From the NCBI RefSeq assembly GCF_900659865.1, contig NZ_LR214361.1, positions 1 through 50,279 on the forward strand: a stretch of DNA of 50,279 nt, in the 5' to 3' direction. The notes below the pieces were generated by a model that searched no databases, was not told the DNA's origin, and was given only the letters and a program-made list of their open reading frames with translations. A program made the position numbers and the translations under genes. Source of the stretch: Hyella patelloides LEGE 07179 (GTDB taxonomy: Bacteria > Cyanobacteriota > Cyanobacteriia > Cyanobacteriales > Xenococcaceae). Positions 42,318-49,406 of this stretch are shown here, in pieces (the first letter of the stretch is position 1; every line of letters starts with the position of its first letter).

Positions 42318-43643
42318 CTACTTTGTTGTAAGCACCAAATTATTTAACATCGTGTTCATCTTGTTGACGGACTCGATATATTCATTTTGAGGAACTGATT
42401 CGGCAATAATTCCCGCTCCTGCATTCAGGCAAACTCGATCGCCATACTGATAAACTGACCGTAAAGAAAGAGCCAGATCTGCTTTACCCCGACTATCTAC
42501 CCAACCAATAGCCCCTGCATAAAGTCCTCTTGGTTCATTTTCTAAGCGATCGATCCATTCTAAGGCTTTGTATTTGTTAATTCCTGAAACCGTAATTCCT
42601 GGAAATAGAACTTTTAGAGCATCCCAAAGGGTTTTATCTGACTGAAGTTGACCCCCTACCCTAGAGGATAGATGTTGAACGCAACGATATTTTTTGACCT
42701 CCATAAAGTTAAAAATTTGAATTGTTTCTGGCAGACATACAGAAGCAATTTCATTTTGCGCTAACCAAATTGACAAGGAATGCTCCTTTACTTCCTTAGC
42801 ATCAGTAAATAGTTGGTTATTAAATTTGATGTCTTCTTCGATACTTGCACCACGGGGTTTAGTTCCTGCTAAGGGGTTGGTGGTCACAAAACCTTCTTCA
42901 TTTACTTCCATTAAGGTTTCAGGACTAAAACCCACTGCTTGCACGTCTGCCAAATCTAAACAGTAGGATCGGGCAGCGTTATTAGCTTGAGAGCCAATCG
43001 TATAAGTTCCCAAAACATCTAACTGACCAAGAATCTGACGAGGACGAGAAATAATCGCCTTATGTAAGTAAGATTGTTGCACTGCCTCAATCATCTCACT
43101 GACGATGTTTTGGTAGTGTTCGCGATCGCTTTCATCTATAGTTAGAGATGTTGATGTATAACTGGGTAGTTGTGAATCAACAAATAATTGTTCTCTAACT
43201 TGCTCCAATGATTGAGTAGTTTTAATCCGCACTCCTTCTTTGGTAAAGTGTAACTCTGTTTCAGGAATTAAAAAATAACAAAGTGGTTCGGCGATCGACT
43301 TACTATAAGATGAGTAGAAACGAGCTAAGTCAAAAGCCACATAGCCATAAGCTGTCCAATTTTCTAAGGATAGAGAATTTAACAACTTCTCTACCTGTTT
43401 TAGGGGATCGTTGACTATTTCGGTGGTTGATTGTTCGATCCCCTCAAGTAAAACTTGTTCCTTGGTTACTAATACTTTTGCTAGTTCATTACCTGCAATT
43501 CGCACCTCATCTCGATCTTCATAGAATACATATTTGCTAATAATCCCAGCTTGCAGGAGATTATTTAATACAGTTAAAGGTTCTCTTTTCCCAGGAACAA
43601 AAGTTTCACGATATTTGATTGCAGCTTTAAACTCTAATACCAT
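42318..43643 (-). CDS. Salicylate synthase (Irp9/YbtS/MbtI family)
   Basis: A 441-residue chorismate-utilizing enzyme that converts chorismate via isochorismate to salicylate and pyruvate with Mg. Motifs: general base Lys195 in YLHKAIISRP, VGFSPETLMEV, TTNPLAGTKPRGA, DAKEVKEHSLSIWLA, RCVQHLSSRVGG, LFPGITVSGINK, GLYAGAIGWVD and ADLALSLRSV. Length and motifs fit the one-protein salicylate synthases of yersiniabactin and mycobactin loci better than isochorismate synthases, and no separate isochorismate-pyruvate lyase is present. It supplies the aryl cap of the metallophore. A MITE-like element lies directly upstream, between it and the ligase gene. Confidence 0.93.
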   Translation of the reverse strand: MVLEFKAAIKYRETFVPGKREPLTVLNNLLQAGIISKYVFYEDRDEVRIAGNELAKVLVTKEQVLLEGIEQSTTEIVNDPLKQVEKLLNSLSLENWTAYGYVAFDLARFYSSYSKSIAEPLCYFLIPETELHFTKEGVRIKTTQSLEQVREQLFVDSQLPSYTSTSLTIDESDREHYQNIVSEMIEAVQQSYLHKAIISRPRQILGQLDVLGTYTIGSQANNAARSYCLDLADVQAVGFSPETLMEVNEEGFVTTNPLAGTKPRGASIEEDIKFNNQLFTDAKEVKEHSLSIWLAQNEIASVCLPETIQIFNFMEVKKYRCVQHLSSRVGGQLQSDKTLWDALKVLFPGITVSGINKYKALEWIDRLENEPRGLYAGAIGWVDSRGKADLALSLRSVYQYGDRVCLNAGAGIIAESVPQNEYIESVNKMNTMLNNLVLTTK

Positions 43644-43684
43644 TAATTAATTTCCTCTTTATCTCGAATTTTCAGACTGACAAT

Positions 43685-43849
43685 TAGGGTGTGTCATCAT
43701 TTGGAGGGAATGATGCTTTTGAAGGTATTTTAGCGAGATACAAGGAGAAAAATGTTCTGCATAGCAGAGCTACGGAGGTTATTTTTAGACGTAGTAGGTC
43801 GTTAAAAGAGTGAAAAAAGCACTTTTTTTCTAATTGATGACACGCCCTA
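43685..43849. mobile_element. 165-bp MITE-like element between ligase and salicylate synthase genes
   Basis: The ends are 15-bp inverted repeats with one mismatch: TAGGGTGTGTCATCA at 43685-43699 and TGATGACACGCCCTA at 43835-43849. The interior has no credible gene and includes a small palindrome (TCTGCATAGCAGA). The terminal TA on each side could be part of a TA target duplication. The element abuts the stop codon of the ligase gene at 43851. It interrupts an operon that is otherwise tightly packed, and its structure could dampen or redirect read-through. Confidence 0.65.
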
Positions 43850-43850
43850 G

Positions 43851-45416
43851 TTAACTAGTCATCACTAAGGGTAAATCTGACGATTTGTTTTTCAATAATT
43901 GACGATGAATTTTTCCTGTAGGAGTACGGGGCAATTCAGCTAAAAAGTAAATTCGTTTCGGTGCTTTAAAATGGGGCAAATGCTGCTTGACAAACTGATA
44001 GATGCTACGTTCTAACTTCAGAGATAATTGCTCTTCTTCTTTCAGACTAATATAGGCAATGATTTCGGTTAAGTGCTGACCATCGTTAGACTCTGATATC
44101 ACCGCCACCTCACGCACCTGGGGATGTTGATATAAGACACCTTCGATTTCTAAAGGAGAAATCCACTGTCCATTAACTTTAAATAATTCATCTTTGCGTC
44201 CCATAAACCAGAAAAATCCATCTCGATCTCGTCTATAGCGATCTCCAGTCTTCATTTGACTGCCAAAGACGGCTTTGCGAGTCTCTGAAAGTCGATTCCA
44301 ATACCCCAGCATTAGGCTTGCTCCCTGAACCTGTAACTCTCCAATCTCTCCAATAGAACAAGGAAGACCATTCTCATCGATAATCTTGATTTCATAGCCA
44401 GGGACAGGACGACCAGAACTACCTGGTTTGGACTTACCTAGTTGATTAGAGAGAAATACATGAAGAAATTCTGTTGTACCAATTCCTTCACAAATTTCCA
44501 AGCTGTGAGTATCAAACCACTTTTGCCAGATACTTTTTGGTAATTGTTCGGCAGCTGAAACGCACAAACGCAGAGATGAGGCATCAAAACTAGCAATTTC
44601 TTCTAGCTCTAAAATACTGCTATAAACACTAGGTATACCAAAGAAAACTGTTGGTTGATAGCGTTTAATATCCTCAATAATATCAAAGACATTATTGGCT
44701 TCAGATATCACGGACGCTGCACCCATCGCCATTGGCAGATAGAGACTATTACCCAAACCATAGGCAAAAGCCATATTAGCCACTGAATATGTAATATCTC
44801 TTTGATTTAAACCCAGAGTTTCCTGACCATACTGGCTGGCACAGAAGGTAATACTTTGATGAGCATGGATAACACCTTTTGGTCTGCCTGTACTTCCTGA
44901 AGTATAAAGCCAAAAGGCTGCTTCATCAGGGGATGTTTGGGCATAGTTGTTTAATTCTGACTGGCAACTTAACAAAGAGATAAATGATTCTTGCCCGTCT
45001 ACCAGCAAAACACGATACAAATAATCTGAGGTTAAAGGACTCAGCTTCATTTGCCACTCTTGACTGGTTAGTAAAATTACACTGCGAGAATCTTGAAGGA
45101 TATAGTTAACATCTTCAACTGAACAACCAGGATTAATTGGTACTGGTATAGCTCCTAACCAGATTGCCCCCAAAAAATAGAAGATCCATTCTGGTCGATT
45201 GTTTAAGAGTATACTGACTCTATTTTCTCGTTTAACTCCTAGTCCAGAGAGTAGTCTGGCACTACGTTTGACTAGATTACTTACTTGACCATAAGTATAG
45301 GTGTGTTCTTTGTAATAAAAAGCAATTTTATTGTTGCTTTCTTGTTTAAGATTCTCTTGGATTAAATAAGCTGCAATATTAAAGGTATTAGGTAATTCAT
45401 TGATAGTACTTCTCAT
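43851..45416 (-). CDS. Benzoate-CoA ligase-family AMP-forming enzyme, probable salicylate-activating ligase
   Basis: A 521-residue ANL-superfamily enzyme with YTSGSTGRPKG (P-loop), ANMAFAYGLGN (the benzoate/hydroxybenzoate-CoA ligase signature), EGIGTTE, TGDRYRRDRDGF, and the C-terminal catalytic Lys in PTGKIHR. It resembles benzoate-CoA ligases more than the EntE/YbtE/PchD salicyl-AMP ligases normal in siderophore loci. Next to salicylate synthase, the expected substrate is salicylate, giving salicyl-AMP and then either salicyl-CoA or a salicyl-carrier thioester. If CoA is the acceptor, the KAS III-ACP protein (40153-41670) would be a natural user. The gene is 11 bases downstream of the AcpS-type PPTase gene. 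Confidence 0.88.
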   Translation of the reverse strand: MRSTINELPNTFNIAAYLIQENLKQESNNKIAFYYKEHTYTYGQVSNLVKRSARLLSGLGVKRENRVSILLNNRPEWIFYFLGAIWLGAIPVPINPGCSVEDVNYILQDSRSVILLTSQEWQMKLSPLTSDYLYRVLLVDGQESFISLLSCQSELNNYAQTSPDEAAFWLYTSGSTGRPKGVIHAHQSITFCASQYGQETLGLNQRDITYSVANMAFAYGLGNSLYLPMAMGAASVISEANNVFDIIEDIKRYQPTVFFGIPSVYSSILELEEIASFDASSLRLCVSAAEQLPKSIWQKWFDTHSLEICEGIGTTEFLHVFLSNQLGKSKPGSSGRPVPGYEIKIIDENGLPCSIGEIGELQVQGASLMLGYWNRLSETRKAVFGSQMKTGDRYRRDRDGFFWFMGRKDELFKVNGQWISPLEIEGVLYQHPQVREVAVISESNDGQHLTEIIAYISLKEEEQLSLKLERSIYQFVKQHLPHFKAPKRIYFLAELPRTPTGKIHRQLLKNKSSDLPLVMTS

Positions 45417-45427
45417 GAAAAAATGCC

Positions 45428-45874
45428 CTATTTCTTACTAGTGGCTATAACGTTTACTAACAGATGGTTGTCCAATCGCCACCAGTCTACGTGCCATTGC
45501 TGTATATTTAGTTTCTTAGCTTGAATTTTGGCTTTTCCTTGAAGACAGACCCACTTTCCCGTACCAGTCAAATCTACTTCTATTTCATTCCAATCTATTC
45601 CTACTAGCCCCGTAGCTAGAGCTTTGGCAACAGCTTCTTTAATTCCAAAACACAAAGCATAAGAATATATAGAATCAGTCGCCCCGTGACAATAATCTAT
45701 TTCTTTGTTAGTAAATACGAGTTGTAAAGTCTCAAGATCGTGACCAGCGATTAATTTGGCAATTCTAGTTACAGAGACTAAATCGACTCCCAGACCTTTG
45801 GCTTCAGTTTCTATGGTGACATTACATCTATTTCCTCTATTTTTGTAGATATAGCTGACTCGATTAAAGAACAT
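45428..45874 (-). CDS. AcpS-type 4'-phosphopantetheinyl transferase
   Basis: 148 residues with the full AcpS signature: GLGVDLVSVTRI (Asp31, metal), FTNKEIDYC, and CFGIKEAVAKALATGL (Glu80, metal). It transfers phosphopantetheine from CoA to the serine of carrier domains, needed by at least eight carrier domains in this locus. The only in-frame start is ATG at 45874, which overlaps the end of the carrier protein gene by 64 bases. About the first 25 residues have no family counterpart, so the functional core begins near GLGVD. Being second in the operon, it would be made together with the synthetases. Confidence 0.88.
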   Translation of the reverse strand: MFFNRVSYIYKNRGNRCNVTIETEAKGLGVDLVSVTRIAKLIAGHDLETLQLVFTNKEIDYCHGATDSIYSYALCFGIKEAVAKALATGLVGIDWNEIEVDLTGTGKWVCLQGKAKIQAKKLNIQQWHVDWWRLDNHLLVNVIATSKK

Positions 45875-46080
45875 ACTTCAGCTAGGGTTTTATCCTGACG
45901 AGTTTCTAACTTGACCTTGATTCCCATCTGTCGCTTGAGTGCTAAAGAAAGTTCAACTATTTCAAGGGAATCTAGTTGTAGATCTTGATATAAATAGGAA
46001 TCTAAGTCAATTAGCTCTTCTGGTATACCTAGATCTATGAGTATCGTCCTTAGACTACTCATTACCTTTTCAATACTCAT
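45811..46080 (-). CDS. Free-standing carrier protein, probable aryl carrier (ArCP)
   Basis: 89 residues forming a four-helix carrier domain with the phosphopantetheine Ser38 in LYQDLQLDSLEIVEL. It is the first gene of the long operon and is followed by PPTase, aryl ligase and salicylate synthase genes, so it most likely holds the salicyl starter. In yersiniabactin and pyochelin systems this domain is fused to the first synthetase; here NRPS1 lacks it. Start ATG at 46080, with a Fur-like site 37-55 bases upstream. It could instead be a general ACP for the KAS III-like enzyme. Confidence 0.85.
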   Translation of the reverse strand: MSIEKVMSSLRTILIDLGIPEELIDLDSYLYQDLQLDSLEIVELSLALKRQMGIKVKLETRQDKTLAEVCSLIESAISTKIEEIDVMSP

Positions 46081-46116
46081 TGAGCAGAATTCTTGGACAA
46101 CTTAATTGTGATTTAT

Positions 46117-46135
46117 GTTACTGATAATAGTTTTG
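46117..46135. promoter_or_regulatory. Fur-box-like site upstream of the biosynthetic operon
   Basis: GTTACTGATAATAGTTTTG matches GATAATGATAATCATTATC at 13 of 19 positions by eye, with an intact central GATAAT. It lies 37-55 bases upstream of the first gene of the operon, where a repressor would block a minus-strand promoter. Confidence 0.5.
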
Positions 46136-46371
46136 TGTCTTAATTCGGGCGATCGCCTTATTGATATTCTTTCTCAAAACCAACTTAACTTACTAGTAAC
46201 ATATTTTTTCCTTGATATCAAATTAAAAACATAAGTTTCTTAATATAAATTGTAATTTACTTTCCATAAGGCAAAATGTAGTACTAAGAACTATATAAAA
46301 ATAGACAATTGATTCTTAAAACTTTAAATTAAATTGCGTGTTTTTACTGATTAAGTATGATATTGTTGGAA

Positions 46372-46390
46372 GATAATGGTAACTATTATC
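46372..46390. promoter_or_regulatory. Strong Fur-box-like palindrome in the divergent intergenic region
   Basis: GATAATGGTAACTATTATC has perfect outer arms (GATAAT / ATTATC) and matches the classical Fur box at 16 of 19 positions. A second overlapping site at 46378-46396 matches at 14 of 19 on the minus strand, so two Fur dimers could bind, as at many Fur operators. It is 23 bases before the ATG of the exbB remnant and about 390 bases upstream of the receptor start, so it probably controlled exbB originally and may now control the receptor. Confidence 0.65.
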
Positions 46391-46412
46391 ATTAATAAGC
46401 TCAGATAAATTC

Positions 46413-46644
46413 ATGTCAATTGATAATCTCTGGATAGTAGGGGGTATAGTAAGTGTTCCTTTGCTAATATTTCCTTTGCTAGCGTTAGCTTTAATCATGG
46501 AACGGATTGTTTTTTTGTTGCAAGTCAAAAATAAACAACCTCTTAATTGTTAAGGAAATATTGTTTTGATATCGTGATGAGTCCTTTGCTGCGATCGTCG
46601 AATTGAATTTGGAGATCGATACATTCTTTATTAGGAATATTTAG
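46413..46644 (+). pseudogene. exbB: Decayed exbB remnant (N-terminal part, frameshifted)
   Basis: From ATG at 46413 a 46-codon frame encodes a transmembrane segment ending in the ExbB-like IPLL/ALALI-MERIVFLL pattern (MSIDNLWIVGGIVSVPLLIF, then LALALIMERIVFLLQVKNKQ). It stops at 46551. One frame over, from 46543, ExbB-like sequence continues (LIVKEILF, a stop, then YRDESFAAIVELNL) up to 46644. Together they match the first third of ExbB/TolQ/MotA-type proteins, the TonB energizing partner. The rest, including the two long helices, is missing. It sits behind a strong Fur-like site and before the TonB receptor, the usual order for iron-uptake genes. Confidence 0.65.
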
Positions 46645-46776
46645 CATTTAAAATCATCTCTACTCTTTTTTGAACGAGATTGCTCACCCAGAGAAGCACA
46701 CCATAATTCACCAACACCGAACTTTCAATTTGTTTTGGGAATTACATTATTGCGTCTAGCTAAAGATCAAACAAAA

Positions 46777-49299
46777 ATGAAGCTAAATTATTATTTCTAT
46801 CATGGTTTTGCTCCGATCTGCATTATAGTTCTTTCACTATTTACGACGGTCGAAGCCCAAGCAATTCCAGAAACAGCCGATAAACTTTACCACAATAGAT
46901 CCGCCCGTGATTTGCTAGTGCAAAGCGATCGCGGAGAATTAACTGAAGTTACAGGGGTACAGCTTAGACAAACAGCAGAAGGGTTAGAGATCGTTTTAGA
47001 AACCGAGATAGGACAAACACTAGTACCCTTAATTCTGCCAGAAGGAAATCAACTGATTATTGATATCTTGGATGCAACCTTAGCTCTACCTCAAGGAGAC
47101 CAATTTCAAGAAACAAATCCCACCGCAGGGATCGGTGAAATTAGCGTAACTCAAATAGACGCTAACAGTATTCAAATAACTATTACAGGAGAACAACAAA
47201 CCCCCTCCGCAGAGGTAGTTCCCTCTTCTAAAGATTTAATTTTAAGCGTATCTTCCGAGGCTGGAGAGCAAGCCGAAACAGACGAAGTAATCGACATTGT
47301 AGTCACCGCCCAGAGAACCGAAGAAAGCTTACAAGAAGTTCCTTTGAGTATTACGGCTTTAGATGAACAGCAGTTAGCAGACGGTAATATTCAATCTCTA
47401 AGGGGTATATCTGATAGTACCCCCAACTTCTCAATCTTAGATGCGTCAGGCAGTCGCTATTTCCTCTATTACAGTTTGCGGGGGTTTTCTAACTTTAACT
47501 TCACTAGTCGTGACGCAGTAGCATTCTATATTGATGATGTTCCCTATGACTATGGTGGTTTTCTCGATCAAAATTTGGTCGATCTCGAACGAGTAGAAAT
47601 TTTGCGAGGTCCACAAAATATTCTCTATGGTCGAAGTGGGATCGCAGGAGCAGTCAATATTATTACTCGCCAACCTAGCGATCGATTAGAATTTCTGGGT
47701 GATATTAGCTATGGTAATTTTGATAACTTTCAAAGTCAGGCAAGCTTCAGCGCACCAATAGTTAAAGATAAATTAGCCCTACGTTTATCAGGGGGTTATA
47801 GTTCGCGAGATGGCTTTATCGAAAACACTGCCCAAGATAATACTGTCGATGACCAATCTGGAGGCAATGGAAGAGCCAAACTACTCTGGACTCCTAACCA
47901 AGATTGGGAAATAACTTTAAACGGTTCTTTTGAAGACTATCGAGATGGAGGCGCACCTTTTATCCCCTTACAAAGAGACGATCCCTTTACCACCGACCAA
48001 GATGTCAATGGTTTTAATGATTTTAGTGCTAACACTCAAGCCCTCAAGGTATCCTATAGTGGTGCTAAAGTTCGCTTTACTTCTATTAGCTCACGGCGTT
48101 TTTCCCTAGTAGATCAAGAGACAGATCTAGACTACACTGCCCTTGACGGGGGCTCGGTTACCAATCAATTTGATTCAACAATTTTTAGTCAGGAATTACG
48201 CTTACAGTCTCCTGCTGAGGCTGAAAAATTACGCTGGCTGATTGGAGGGTATTTTGAATCGCGAGACTTCCAAGCTAGAGACAATGGTTTTATTGTGGGA
48301 GATGATGCTGCATCTTTATTTGAGCTGTCTCCAGGTAGCTCAATCTTCAGAAATAGTGACACTTCTGAAACCACTATTGCTACTTTTGGACAAGTGGACT
48401 ACAAACCGATAGAGCCTCTGACTCTGACTGTTGCTTTGCGCTATGAATCTAACGATGCGGAGCTTGATTTTTTGGAAAATATCTTGACGACTCCAGATGG
48501 AACGGTTTTCCCAAATTTCCGCGTCGAAGATATTGAGTCGGATAGTAATGCTTTGTTACCTCGATTTGCCGTTGAATATCAAATCACTCCTACTGTGATG
48601 GCTTATGGCAGTATTACAGCAGGATATCGACCTGCTGGAGTCAATTTTGCAGCGGATAATGATAGTGAAGAAGTCTTAAGCTTTGATGCAGAGCGTTCTT
48701 GGAATTATGAACTGGGTCTTAAATCATCTTGGTTCAATAACCGTTTGGTGTTCAATGCAGCAATATTTCAACACGATATCAATGATTTTCAGGTAGTTAT
48801 TGCCAATCAATTTTTACTGCCAGAAAGAACTGATAATGCAGATGCGAGAATTACTGGAGCAGAATTTGAGTTAAAAGCAACACCATTTGACGGTTTTGAT
48901 ATTCTGGCAGGATTGGGCTTTGTGGATACCGACTTTACTGAATTCACTAATTCTATTACAGGAGAAGATTTTAGTGATAATAATTTATTGTTTACTCCTG
49001 GTTATACCTTTAACGTAGCAATGCAGTATCGCGCAAAACAGGGAATCGTAGGCAGAGTTGAACTTGTCGGCAGTGGCGCAACCTTTTTTAATGAGGAAAA
49101 TACCCTTAAATCTGAACCCTACATCATAGTCAATGCTCTTTTGGGTTATGAATTTGGCAATAATGGAGTCTATTTCTTTGCTAACAATATCTTCGATCGC
49201 GAATATATTACTACTGCCTTTGAGGATATTGGTTTTGGCGATTTTGGTACTTTTGGTTCTCCCGCAACCTATGGACTACAAGTAAAAGCTAAGTTTTAA
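46777..49299 (+). CDS. AMIN-domain TonB-dependent outer-membrane receptor (FyuA-like), intact
   Basis: About 840 residues from ATG at 46777: signal peptide (MKLNYYFYHGFAPICIIVL, cleavage after EAQA), AMIN domain (VTGVQLRQTAEGLEIVLET to LILSVSSEA), TonB-box-like segment (EVIDIVVTAQR), plug (VPLSITALDEQQL, LRGISDSTPNFSI, VDLERVEILRGPQNILYGRSGIAGAVNIITR) and a complete beta-barrel ending in the outer-membrane Phe signature (ATYGLQVKAKF). A TTG at 46735 would add 14 residues that spoil the signal peptide. The plug start resembles FyuA and similar receptors for salicylate-thiazoline siderophores. Being divergent from the biosynthetic operon, it most likely takes up the metal complex of the locus product. 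The AMIN domain may tether it to periplasmic or cell-wall partners. Confidence 0.9.
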   Translation: MKLNYYFYHGFAPICIIVLSLFTTVEAQAIPETADKLYHNRSARDLLVQSDRGELTEVTGVQLRQTAEGLEIVLETEIGQTLVPLILPEGNQLIIDILDATLALPQGDQFQETNPTAGIGEISVTQIDANSIQITITGEQQTPSAEVVPSSKDLILSVSSEAGEQAETDEVIDIVVTAQRTEESLQEVPLSITALDEQQLADGNIQSLRGISDSTPNFSILDASGSRYFLYYSLRGFSNFNFTSRDAVAFYIDDVPYDYGGFLDQNLVDLERVEILRGPQNILYGRSGIAGAVNIITRQPSDRLEFLGDISYGNFDNFQSQASFSAPIVKDKLALRLSGGYSSRDGFIENTAQDNTVDDQSGGNGRAKLLWTPNQDWEITLNGSFEDYRDGGAPFIPLQRDDPFTTDQDVNGFNDFSANTQALKVSYSGAKVRFTSISSRRFSLVDQETDLDYTALDGGSVTNQFDSTIFSQELRLQSPAEAEKLRWLIGGYFESRDFQARDNGFIVGDDAASLFELSPGSSIFRNSDTSETTIATFGQVDYKPIEPLTLTVALRYESNDAELDFLENILTTPDGTVFPNFRVEDIESDSNALLPRFAVEYQITPTVMAYGSITAGYRPAGVNFAADNDSEEVLSFDAERSWNYELGLKSSWFNNRLVFNAAIFQHDINDFQVVIANQFLLPERTDNADARITGAEFELKATPFDGFDILAGLGFVDTDFTEFTNSITGEDFSDNNLLFTPGYTFNVAMQYRAKQGIVGRVELVGSGATFFNEENTLKSEPYIIVNALLGYEFGNNGVYFFANNIFDREYITTAFEDIGFGDFGTFGSPATYGLQVKAKF

Positions 49300-49372
49300 G
49301 AATTTACGCTCGATTGTTACTAATAAAGTAATGTGTAAGCAATTATGTCTGATGATTTTATGATTTTCTTAA

Positions 49373-49387
49373 TGAGAATAATTCATA
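49373..49387. promoter_or_regulatory. Weak Fur-like 7-1-7 site upstream of the MFS permease
   Basis: TGAGAATAATTCATA matches TGATAAT-N-ATTATCA at 6 of 7 in the left arm and 4 of 7 in the right. It lies 20-34 bases before the permease start, where a Fur site would be expected, but the match is modest. Confidence 0.3.
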
Positions 49388-49406
49388 AATAATTGTGAGG
49401 AATCAA

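Noticed and set aside
3196-46080. Calling the locus yersiniabactin, pyochelin or micacocidin
   Set aside because: Salicylate synthase, Cy domains and YbtP/YbtQ-like transporters match, but the number of modules, the reductase release, the KAS III fusion and the free ArCP do not.
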